Shown: positions 34,094 through 44,000 of the stretch, piece by piece
Numbering within the stretch: the stretch's first letter is position 1
Layout: each line of letters opens with the position of its first letter
NCBI RefSeq assembly: GCF_963678635.1
Contig: NC_087063.1
Location: 6,106,386-6,170,385 of the forward strand
Source: Symsagittifera roscoffensis
Taxonomy: Eukaryota; Xenacoelomorpha; Acoela; Convolutidae
DNA length: 64,000 nucleotides
Reading direction: 5' to 3'
Made by a program: the position numbers and the translations under genes
Notes under the pieces: generated by a model
Told to the model about the DNA's origin: nothing
Seen by the model: the letters and a program-made list of their open reading frames with translations, nothing else
Databases searched by the model: none

Positions 34094-34973
34094 TGTGCCA
34101 TTCTGCCAGATGACACAGCACAACCTTCCGGCGACATAAAAAAGAGTGACTAAAGGCCTTATGAACAAAAAAGTGTTGCGACGGAGGGTCAGAATGTTCT
34201 AGAATTTTTATTTTTAAAATTTCGATTGGAAGAAGAACATTTCTGAAAAATAGAAAAAAGACGGCCATTTTGAATAAAAAAGACGAAAATCAGAACCACG
34301 ATAGAGATTGTGAAGAACAGTCGTGCAAGAAAATTACGAAGCCTCTTATCGTGGCAAAAACACACGATAAGGACCTTAGCGACAGATATTTGTGGAGACG
34401 GAGGCTTCAGTGGGGGGAAGAGAAATACCACGGAACCCTCCCGGGACACGAAATATAGGAGATAAGAGTGTTATCTCAAGAAAATCACGGGAGCGGAGGC
34501 TTGGTCCCCCAGAGACTGTTATATGTGAAGGGACTGTGAAAACTGACTATAACAGCTGCTGTAATGTCCTAGATCTTAATTAAACACCGATATTATTTGA
34601 TATTTCAGGACATGAGTAGATAGAAAAAGGGAAAGGGTCAATCCATCTCCAATGGATTTAATATAAAACTGTCACACAAAAACATAATAAAATAGGTTGT
34701 TCGAGCCGTGTTTTTAATGACAATCACGTAGTCTGAGGATCCGAGACTCAGCTATGTGGTTGTGTTCGCATGCAAACGAAAGCTGATCAAAAGTCGTTTG
34801 ACTGATGGCCTAAAAATGGTAACTTTTTACTTTGCCCTAAACAGACCAGAAAATCAACTGGCAAGGTCGAGACGGTGAAAAACGAGTAGGATTAAGGTAA
34901 CTGACGCCTGCCAGTCGTTAATAGGTACTTTTTCTACGCTCCGTCGCTGTGTGATATTTGGGCGAATGTTACA
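34094..34973 (+). repeat. E2 5' LTR
   Basis: 880 bp, TGTGCC...GTTACA. TATAAAA at 34662-34668 and AATAAA at 34686-34691 are the likely promoter and poly(A) signals. It contains one GGAGGGT (34183) and one ACCCTCC (34435), the same heptamers that mark the leader modules. Confidence 0.92.
34662..34668 (+). promoter_or_regulatory. TATA-like box of E2 LTR
   Basis: TATAAAA in the LTR, 24 nt upstream of an AATAAA. The closeness of the two would make the R region short or place the start downstream of AATAAA. The 3' LTR copy is at 58183. Confidence 0.4.
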
Positions 34974-34985
34974 TAGACGTTTTTA

Positions 34986-35004
34986 TGGCGCTCCTGGGTG
35001 GGCC
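34986..35004 (+). promoter_or_regulatory. Candidate E2 primer-binding site
   Basis: TGGCGCTCCTGGGTGGGCC starts with the TGG expected opposite a tRNA CCA end and has the form of a tRNA 3'-end complement. I could not assign the tRNA. It starts 12 nt after the LTR end, a larger gap than usual. Confidence 0.5.
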
Positions 35005-35051
35005 TGTTAAAGGCATGAAACCATCATGATCAGCAAGCGTTTCAGTGACGA

Positions 35052-35118
35052 ACCCTCCGCTCCGGGCGTATGCCCGAGTTAGAGGTCTTAATGACCGTTG
35101 TTGTACTAGGGGGAAGGT
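35052..35118 (+). repeat. Leader module M0 (67 nt, complementary ends)
   Basis: It starts ACCCTCC and ends GGAAGGT (6 of 7 pairs). Inside are a strong hairpin CGGGC-GTAT-GCCCG and GGTC-TTAAT-GACC. The length from first to last base of the terminal heptamers is exactly 67 nt, as in M1-M4. Confidence 0.7.
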
Positions 35119-35122
35119 GCGT

Positions 35123-35189
35123 ACCCTCCGTCTAGTGCAATTTAGCTTTTTAACTTAGTTAACACCGAAAATTCCGGGGGCCGGAGGGT
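35123..35189 (+). repeat. Leader module M1 (67 nt, complementary ends)
   Basis: ACCCTCCG pairs with CGGAGGGT (8 bp). It contains CTA..TAG and TTAAC-TTA-GTTAA inner hairpins. It begins 4 nt after M0. Confidence 0.8.
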
Positions 35190-35497
35190 TAGGTGGGAAG
35201 TCATGAACCCGCTTGTCCCGAGGTCCCCGGACCAAAAACAACTAAAGAGAAAGCGTAAAACCAAACAAAAATAGTGTATAACCAAGAAAAAGCCAAAAAC
35301 AAATTTATTTAAAAACAAAAAAGTACAAAAAACAGTAAAAAAGTCCAAAAAAGACCAAAAACAGTAAAAAACATAAAGTGACAGTTTATATGTTATTTCC
35401 GGACGAGATGTGATCTGACCTTCCTATTTGTTGTTGTTTCAGATTGATTTATATCGTTTCTGATAGAAAGATTGTGTGTTTTGGTGAAGGGTTGGAT

Positions 35498-35564
35498 ACC
35501 CTCCCTCGAGTGTAATTTGAGTGTTTAAGCACGTTAATGGTAATTTTGCCGGTGGCCGGAGGGT
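35498..35564 (+). repeat. Leader module M2 (67 nt, complementary ends)
   Basis: ACCCTCC pairs with GGAGGGT. It has a CTC..GAG arm and a TTAA..TTAA arm in the same positions as the other modules, and shares its last ten bases (GGCCGGAGGGT region) with M1. Confidence 0.8.
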
Positions 35565-35723
35565 AGAGTGGCAAGCTGATCAACGTGTTCCACACTCAAC
35601 AGGGACATCAAGGACAACATCCGCAACGACTGTTGGGTATCGTTGAAGCAATTTTAGTATCGTTCGGGTACTATTTCATTAAAACTTAAGTGGTGGGGGG
35701 CACGATTGGCGCGGTCCGATTGT

Positions 35724-35790
35724 ACCCTCCATCGATTACAAATTTCCGAGTTAAGGGTCTTAATTCGGATATTTTGGTGCAAAGGAGGGT
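35724..35790 (+). repeat. Leader module M3 (67 nt, complementary ends)
   Basis: ACCCTCC pairs with GGAGGGT. The middle forms a 10-bp hairpin (CCGAGTTAAG, loop GGT, CTTAATTCGG, with one G-T pair). The segment 'gagttaagggtcttaat' is shared with M0 ('gagttagaggtcttaat'). Confidence 0.8.
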
Positions 35791-36200
35791 ATAGTACTAT
35801 TCATTAACGACTATTAATAGATTATTATCCTAATTATATATTACTTATCTCCTCAATTAGATCCAAAAAACACCAAATTTTGTCGAAAATCATCGATTTT
35901 CGATCAAACTGTAGACCCCCAAATTTTTGGATATCCGAGCTTTTCCGAACAACAAAAAGCTTTTATATAGGGAGTAGCTACGTAGTTCGATCCCCCTAAC
36001 TAAAGAAACCGCGTGAGAAAAGACTCAGTAGAAGTTGGAAAAAACCAAAATTTTTCGGTCAAAATTTCGATAATTTTTTGAATTTTGTCAATCTGTTTTG
36101 GGGATCGAGTTTTTGAGTTTTTAGAGTTAGAGCAATAAAATTTTTTGCGTTAGGAGCGTGCTAGCACAACGTGCTCGGTTACTAGAGAAATTTTTGGGTA

Positions 36201-36267
36201 ACCCTCCGAGTAGCTCCGTGGATAGAGCTAACGACTTAAGGTTTGGAAAAGGAAGGAATCGGAGGGT
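36201..36267 (+). repeat. Leader module M4 (67 nt), tRNA-like D-arm and CCA
   Basis: ACCCTCCG pairs with CGGAGGGT. It contains TAGCTCCGTGGATAGAGC, a tRNA-like D-arm (GCTC/GAGC stem, GTGG loop), a central CTTAAG, and is followed directly by CCA. There is no B-box/T-arm, so it is tRNA-like in outline but not a tRNA gene. Confidence 0.7.
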
Positions 36268-36494
36268 CCAAATTTGATAGTTTTTGGCCAAATTTTTGTT
36301 TCTAAACCAATTTTGGTCCAGTTTTTTGCATTATTCCAGTGCTGTACAGGGCTGCTACGCTCATTTCAAGTATTTTTAGGCACTTTTGACCGGAATTGCG
36401 GAAAAAGTCTTTCAGAACCTATATAGGTGGTGAAAAAGGCCATTTTGACGAACGCGTTTTTGGCGATTTCTCAAAGACTAGTTATCCGATCGGG

Positions 36495-36537
36495 ATAATT
36501 TTGGTACCATAATTTTGGTACCATAATTTTGGTACCA
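36495..36537 (+). repeat. 14-bp tandem triplication ATAATTTTGGTACC
   Basis: Three head-to-tail copies of ATAATTTTGGTACC, each holding the palindrome GGTACC, with a fourth GGTACC just after (36540-36545). Confidence 0.9.
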
Positions 36538-36767
36538 TTGGTACCGTTTTTGGGTTGATTATTTCGGAAAAGAAAAATTTTTTAGGATTTGTTTGTTCGG
36601 AGGATCCAAATCACGGGCAACCCTCCGAGCGGCGGAAAATTTTATCAAAACATCTTTTTATTCAACTGGGAAGGTTGACCGTGTCAGCCAACCTAGTTTT
36701 AAGTCAGGTAGACCGCTTTCAGAGGCTTTACTGCGGTGATATAACCCTTTTTCTTGATTTTGGGGGA

Positions 36768-37110
36768 ACCCTCCGAAGTGACCCTCCGGAGTCAGCTAAA
36801 CCCTTTAGCAACCCTCCTTAGTGGAAAATTTCCACGAGATCACCCCAAGAAGTTAAAACAGCTCCCCTGAGAGCTCCTAGCTTGTTTTGACGCTTTTTGA
36901 AGCTAGTAGGAGAACCTTCTAAGCGAGATCAAAAAATTTGAAAATTTTGGAGGTACCCTCCGAAGTAACCCTCCGGAGCGTATTAAGCATCTTATTGACC
37001 CTCCTTAGTAAGTTTAGGGGGACCCTCCGAAGTAACTTGGGTGATCAAGGTACCCTCCGAGGTAACCCTCCGGAGCGTCTTAAACCTTCCAACGATCTTC
37101 CTTGTTAGAG
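36768..37110 (+). repeat. Cluster of ACCCTCC doublets in E2 leader
   Basis: Three diverged units start at 36768, 36955 and 37052. In each, ACCCTCCGAAGT-like is followed exactly 13 nt later by ACCCTCCGGAG (which contains the self-complementary CTCCGGAG) and 30 nt after that by ACCCTCCTTAGT or its decayed form. An extra single copy is at 37022. The heptamer is the one at the ends of modules M0-M4. Confidence 0.75.
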
Positions 37111-37308
37111 ACTTGAGTAAACTTTCTGTGGCTATTTGGGCAACGGAAAATATCCATTGAATTAGGATCATATTAGGATATTAGGCGTGCTTATCAGGAT
37201 CATAAGAACCCATTTTGACCCGGATATTCGTGATCAACTTTGGATTCTACATTGGGTGTATTAGAAGTACCCGAACAAATTTTTTTTGATTGTGATTTTG
37301 GTTGTGTG

Positions 37309-37493
37309 GTTGCCTTGAGCTACTTAATAGGAAAGTTCGGGCAATCCGGGAACAAATAAAGGAAGACCTCGGTGGGTGTATTAGGCAAATACACACCCAC
37401 TTGAGAAGAAAAATTGTTCCCTACTCTCGTGCACTTGGAGCAGTCCGAGTGTGGGAGAGCTTTTTCATAGACTTTAGAAATTTTCGATCAGAG
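37309..37493 (+). repeat. 185-nt structured RNA domain, copy 1
   Basis: Three hairpins: H1 TTGCC..GGCAA (37310/37340) enclosing GAGCT..AGTTC; H2 GGGAACAA..TTGTTCCC (37348-37355/37414-37421) enclosing GTGGGTGT..ACACCCAC (37372-37379/37393-37400); H3 CTCTC..GAGAG (37424/37455) enclosing CACTTGGA-GCAG-TCCGAGTG (37432-37451). Copy 2 follows immediately with the same architecture. Confidence 0.85.
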
Positions 37494-37670
37494 GTTGCCT
37501 TGAGCTACTTAGTAGGACAGCTCGGGCAATCGCAGGACACCTAAAAGAAGACCTCGGTGGGTGTATTAGGCAGACACACACCCACTTGAGAAGACTGTGT
37601 CCTGGGCTTCGTTCTTTCGGATCGTTCCGATTGGGGGAAGTCTTTTTCTTTAAGACTAAGTTTTATTTAT
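37494..37670 (+). repeat. 185-nt structured RNA domain, copy 2
   Basis: The same three hairpins as copy 1 with compensating changes: H1 GAGCT..AGCTC (37502/37519); H2 CAGGACAC..GTGTCCTG (37533-37540/37597-37604) enclosing GTGGGTGT..ACACCCAC (37557/37578); H3 CTTC..GAAG enclosing TCGGA-TCGT-TCCGA (37617-37630). Four of the eight outer H2 pairs differ from copy 1 yet all stay paired. Confidence 0.85.
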
Positions 37671-38072
37671 CTATTTCTGAATCATCACTGCTTTTTATCA
37701 AAGATTGTTTAATTTTAACAAAGCAGTGACTTGATAAATTGTGTGGCGATAAATTGATACTGACAAAAGGGTCGCTGTCACCTGTAGGATATTATTATCT
37801 GATTATCGATTGTGTTTTGTGTGTCGATTATATCTTGTGGAAACTTAGTGATACTGTTATACTATACAACCGGGTTGAGTTAGCATTATATCAATACTGG
37901 GTAGACCCTGTGTGTAACTTTAGCTGAGTCACTAATTTAGTCGTGAGAGATCTAAGAGACATTTTGATACTGACGGAATCGAATAGGCAGCGTTAAGTGA
38001 TTTAACTAAATCTTGTTTGTGGTACGTTTGCATTGCCATCAAATTACGAATACTTTCATTTTGTTAAAAACT

Positions 38073-41000
38073 ATGCAGCGCAGGGACTCGCTAGGATTGA
38101 CTACTAAAATTCCCAAGCTAAGCAAGGGAAGCACGCGGAAGTTTAGAACTAGGCGTAGCCAAACCTCGTTTAGCAGCGCTTCCGACGCGTTTGCTGAAGA
38201 AGAATCGACTAAAGGTCAACCTGATCTTTCAGTGAGCGAAATGAAACTAAGGAGCGAGAAAAACCTCGATGGCAATCAAAGGCGGAGCGCCGAGGCCGAG
38301 CCTGCGAGCGAAACGCTGGTGGATCCCTTTGACGAAGGGGAGCGAACGCTCATTCGACCCGACTTTGAGCCAGACGAGGTCCTCGAACGGGAGGAAGCCG
38401 AGAGGACAGAGGAGACCTCGGAGCGTCCCGAGGTCGAACCTCGGGAGGAAGTGTTGTACAGGGGAATGTCCAAATCAGAGACTAAGAGCTATAAATGGAG
38501 AAAGGAACCTTCACATCTGACAAGTGCACACTCATCCTTGGCCAAACAGAGCAACAACGCGATGATGTCGAGTATGAGTCCGGGTGAAGAGCAGACGTTC
38601 TCGAAGGCCAAGAAGAGTTGGAAGTCCTTGTACGACGAACGCATGGCGTCACTACCAACTGTAGGTTTGACTTCCAGTGATGACTACCCGGAGATAACCC
38701 ATCCGGATGTGAACTTCACACCGTGCCCAAGGAATGATATGAGCAGGAAGGCGTCATCAACCTCGCCGACCAGGCCCATGTCAGATGGGATAACGATGGG
38801 AGCGTCGTCAACCTTCGACAGATTAATGACGCCGATGAGCAAGCTAAGAGGCGGTGCGTCATCAAGCACCAGGCTGCAGCCGCCGTTGACCTCATCTTCG
38901 CTGGGACTAACCCCATCATTTGGGGCCACTGGCGACATAAGTGACATGTTCGCTGGCGTAATGAATGGTCTGGATGAACTGAGACGGGACACGACTAAAA
39001 GAATAGATCAGGTGGATGAGAGAGCTCACAAGGGTCAAGAGAATCTGAGAGATGAACTAACGCACGTGAAATCGCAGGCGAGGGTTGATCAAGCTCAGTT
39101 GATTCGCAACACCGATCAATGCCTGGCGGAGAGCCTGGCACAGGCAAACAAAGAGTCAGAGGAAAGAGAGGCTAGGATGACAAGAGAGATCGAGCGATTA
39201 TTGAATGATCATGATAATACCTACGCCCAAACGATGACTGGCCTGGAGAAGAAGTTAGACGCCAAATCTGACTTGATGATGCGGAAGCTTGACGCGATCC
39301 TGAATGGGAGTAGTTGGCAGGAGCGTTCCAACTCAAGGGAACGCTCACGCAATGCGAATGTTGGAGATGGTACGGGCAACAGTTCCAGAACCCAGCAAGG
39401 CTCGAGAACGAACTACGAACATAGAAACAAGGAGCGGCCAAGGGCAGCCCCGCAGAGGCCTGGCTGGACGAATCCAGTCCCGCCGGAGGCAGATGCCACC
39501 CCGGAGACAAGATTGCCAACCGTGCCACAAGTCAGTTCAGTACCAGATCTGACTACAGTCTCGCAAGACACAACGATGTATGCCTCGATGTTTGAGCCTC
39601 TGAACAGATCTCTTGAAACATTCATCACCAAGCTCTCGAAGTCAACCGAGAGAGGAGAGAGGTCAAGAAGAACACTGAAAAAGCCGAAGTCATATAAAGA
39701 CGAGTCAGACGGCTGCATTGATACTTGGATAGAAGTGATGAAGTTACACTTTGAGGAAGAAAATCTCTCCAAGAAACAAGAGTGCAGCGCGCTGACAAGC
39801 AACCTGGAGGGTACTGCATTAAATTGTGTAATGGCGAAAAGAGCCAATGAGAGAGACAGCGCTCGCAAGATATTCGACATCCTGCTGAATCGTTTCGGCT
39901 CTGGAGTACAAGGGCACCAGGCCATGGTGAAGTTCGAGAAGAGGCGTCAGAGAGATGAAGAATCAATAGATAAATTTTTGGACGACCTTGAATTGCTCAG
40001 GAGGAGAAGCAACCCGGATGAGAGAATATCCGAGCGAAACTTGGCGATTGCTTCGAAGTTTATGGATGGAGTAAGGAGTGAGGAGCTGAAGACGATGTTG
40101 GCCACTCACTTCACCCTGTCGCTTGACCAGGTACCCACGCACGACGACTTGCGTATGAAGTCACGCGAGTATTTACTCATAAAACCGAGGGCGCAAAACC
40201 GTTACAGCAATTATGGTAACTATAGCGGGACAAACACTGGTGCGAATTCCAGTTGGTACAAACCTCGCGATGACATGGACAAGAGGAGGTCGTGCGCGAA
40301 TTGTGGTTCGATGGACCATCACGTTTCTGCGTGTTCTGCATACAAACAGAACATGAAGGCCATAGGCCACTTTCTTGGGGACGCCGACGCGACCGAAGAG
40401 GATCATGAGGAGTACGTCAGGGGGCTCATCATGAAATATGGTCCGAGGTGTTTCTTCTGTAATTTGGAGGGTCACTTCAAGTCGGATTGTACTCAATTTT
40501 GGGACGCAGTAGCGGACGCGAAACATCCCCGCCACGAAGAGGCGCTTTCGGGTGTCAAGGCCAGTCGAGCACGTCTGATGAACGAGGCTGAATCTCGGAG
40601 AAAGGAAACGACACCGAGCACCTTTGCGACCAAAAAGGTTAAGACATGGCCTGACGAGGTGGTAGCCTCGAACCTCGAAGCAGAGTCGTCTAGTCCACTC
40701 AAGGTGGATTACGGCCTGGCGGCAAGGACAGCGCTGCAGAATGTCAAACAGGACCTTGCCACGAAAGAAGTGGAGCAATGGGTAAGGTCGGAGCTGGAAA
40801 GCACAGATCTTCGGGAGAGTCTTAATGTCCTCGGTAAAGCGACAAAAGTAGAAGACAAAGAGGAGCCCAAGAAACAGGGACTAAAACTGAACGTTATATC
40901 TGGCAAGACTTTCGGCATGACGAAGGCGGGGACCAAAATAATGTCCATCATATCAGTCGCAGGGCACCAGGTGGTCAAGAACTTGAGTGAACCATCCGAG

Positions 41001-44000
41001 ATTACACTAATCCACCTGGACATCTATGCCGACTACCTGAAGGAGAAGGATCCCAAACTGGACTCCAGGGCAGTGCGAGCGCTGCTCACAACGGGAGGTC
41101 CGAGGCTGATGAAAGTGGACGGACATTATATCGATGTCTATGGCCCTTACCCGATTCTGATGAATGTGGATGGCATCAATATCTACACGAAAGCTCACAT
41201 AACTGATGCGAACGATCAGGTTGGCCGGATATACATTGGTCAAGAGGAGCTGAAGGTCAGACGAATCGGACACAACGCGATGCTCGAACAAGATGCGGTG
41301 CATATTGGTTGCGAGGCCGATCTGGCCGCACACGTTCTGGACGTGCAAGGCAGACAACTTTCAGTAAAGGGGCTGCTAGACACGGGAGCAGTGGTTAGTG
41401 TCATGCCAGTCAAAACTTGGACCGACATGGGTTTCGAAAGATCGGATCTCATACCGACAAACATCAGGTTGGCAGCTGCCAATCAGGGAGCGATCTATGT
41501 CGCCGGACGAACCCCGATCATCTCACTGCAGCTCGGAGGAAGACATCTTTGGATGAGCTTCCTAGTAGTAGAGAATTTGGATGAATCCGACCAGTTCATC
41601 CTAGGAAGGGATTTCGTTCGCAACTTTGACGTCACGATTGATCTCAATGACGGATTGATTAGGATCAAGGATCCTGAAAGAAAGTATGAGAAAAGACCCC
41701 TTAATAAGATCTTAATTAATCAGGCCAAGGTGCCGATTTTTCTGGATCGAAAAGTTAGATTAAAACCGAACCAAGCCGTAGTAGCGACGTTTAGGATGAG
41801 GAACTTGAATGAACTCAGCAATGACAGACAGGTGTGTCTGGTACCAAATCCAAACAGTAAAAGCTCGGCTATTTTAGGAAGAAGCTTCTCACTCACTCAG
41901 AGCGGACTGTGTGTGAGTGTGTTATTGAACACAGAAGCAACAACAGTGACAATACAGAGGGGAAAGAAACTTGGCTACGCTTTGCCTCTGAACACAGACT
42001 TTCTGAGTGTGGAGAACTTGAAGAAGTTTGATGTAACTAAATGTCCATTACATGCGAACCAAGAATGTATAATGAAAAGAGTAATTGAATTGAAATCTTC
42101 TAGGAAATTGTTTTCAATGAAGTCGGAAACAGATGATGGGCTGTCTAGTTGTTCCAACTTTCCTGAGAGGCCGACGGAAGCAGAGTTAGCAGCGAATAGG
42201 CCTGTCCTACCTGAGATAGAACATCTGAAGGGTAAAATATCTGACAAGGAACTAGATTCGCTCAGGGCGGTGCTAGATCGGAACGCAGACGTTTTTTCAA
42301 AGCATAAGGCCGATATAGGTTGTTGCAATTTTGTAGAGCACGAGATTGAGATAGAAGAGGGCTCGGTACCTCATAGGGAAGGGGCGAGAAGAATGACCCC
42401 AAACAAGTCAGAAGCGTGTAGGAAGGAAATTGAAATGTTAATGGAGTACGACATGATTGAGCCTTCGAAGTCCCCATGGGCTTGTGGCGTGGTCATGGCG
42501 AAAAAGAAAGGGGGACAACTCAGATTTTGTTGTGATTTCCGTTATCTGAACGCAGTGACTATAAAGGACGCATACCCGATTCCCCGCATCGATGAGAGCC
42601 TATCCAAGCTGGGAGACGCTAAGTTCTTCACGACGTTGGATTTGGGCTCCGCATTCTGGCAAGTGCCACTCAGAAAGCAAGATCGAGAGAAAACAGGTTT
42701 CGCGTGTGAGCTGGGACTGTTCCAGTGGAAGAGGATGTCATTCGGATTGTGCAACGCGACGGCCACATTCCAGCGACTGATGGCCCAGGCACTCACGAGC
42801 GTCACTAAGAAATACGGGAATCTCATTATGTGTTATGTCGATGATGTCGTGATTGCAACACCAACCTTAGAAGACCACATAGAAAGGTTGGAGGAGGTGT
42901 TTTCTTGCATGAAGCAGGCGGGTCTGAAATGCAAACCCTCTAAGTGTGAAATCCTCAGGGATTCCATAAAGTATCTGGGCCGCCTGGTTGACAAACATGG
43001 AGTGAGACCAGATCCCGAAGCGGTTGAAGCAGTGCTGACCTGGAAGGCACCTAAGACAGATACACAGCTGATGAGTTTTCTGGGATTCGCAAATTGTTAT
43101 CGAGAGTTCATCAAGGGGTATGCTGACAAGATATACCCCATGCAGAGGCTGATGAGAAACAAGGGCAAAAAGTTCACCTGGACTGATGAGGCACAAGTTT
43201 CATTTGAAAACATCAAACGTGAACTTTGCGAGGCACCGGTCCTCGGCATGCCAACAGAGAAGGGGATGTTCGTGCTGGACACGGATGCATCAGTGGTTGC
43301 GATATCGGGCATACTTCACCAGGAGCAGGAGTGGAACGGGAGAACGGTTCTTCGTCCGATAGCCTACGGGAGTAAAGTCCTGAGTGATACTGAAATGAAG
43401 TACGGCGCACCAAAAGCGGAGATGTTTGCGGTGATCACTTTCGTGGAAAAATACAGGGCCTACTTGGGGAGTGCTCCCTTCAAGTTACGTGTGGATAATC
43501 GTGCCCTTGCCTGGCTGAAAACCTATTCGATGGACCAAAGCTATATTGGTCGTTGGATTGTGCGCCTGGATGGATACCACATGATCATAGAGCACCGTAC
43601 CCGTGACAAGCACCAGAACGCAGATAGCCTCAGTAAAAAGACAGAATTTTATGAGCGCCTCGAGGAGAAGCAGGCTAACCAATCAGAGATCAAAGACGGG
43701 TTTTCCTTTCTGGACAAAGAAACCTACGATAAGCTGCCACTTACTAGGTGGTTAGACAAATCAGGACATCCTATACCTGGACACCCTGACCTTCCAGTGG
43801 AGACGGCCGCGGAGATAAAGCTTTTAGCCAGAGGCGAACCCGTTCCGTTGGACCTGCTAGTCCGATCCAGCTTGGTACAGCAAGAACTGACCAGGCTGGG
43901 TATAAACAGCATCGCTTTATTGAATAAGACGGTGAACGTGGCGCCGGACGTCATGGGAAAATTCCGTGACTTGTTGGATAGGGAAGTGAATAGGCATGAT

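Larger units (their letters stand above)
34974..38072 (+). other. E2 structured leader (5' UTR), 3.1 kb
   Basis: No long ORF. It holds the primer-binding site, five 67-nt modules with complementary ends, a cluster of ACCCTCC doublets, a triplicated 14-mer and two copies of a 185-nt hairpin domain, all described separately. Such a long leader implies internal initiation, splicing or shunting to reach the gag ATG; the sequence alone does not say which. Confidence 0.8.

Noticed and set aside
34071-34583. Short ORFs inside the E2 LTRs, seen twice (34.1-34.6 and 57.5-58.1 kb)
   Set aside because: The pairs are simply the two copies of the LTR; overlapping frames on both strands show no domain or start context.
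36201-36270. A genuine tRNA gene at M4
   Set aside because: No T-arm/B box and a weak anticodon stem; the same 67-nt framework recurs four times nearby without tRNA features.
38013-38015. TTG as start of E2 gag
   Set aside because: A eukaryotic gene; the first ATG (38073) is used instead. The same reasoning moved the SGNH gene start from 47910 to 47997.
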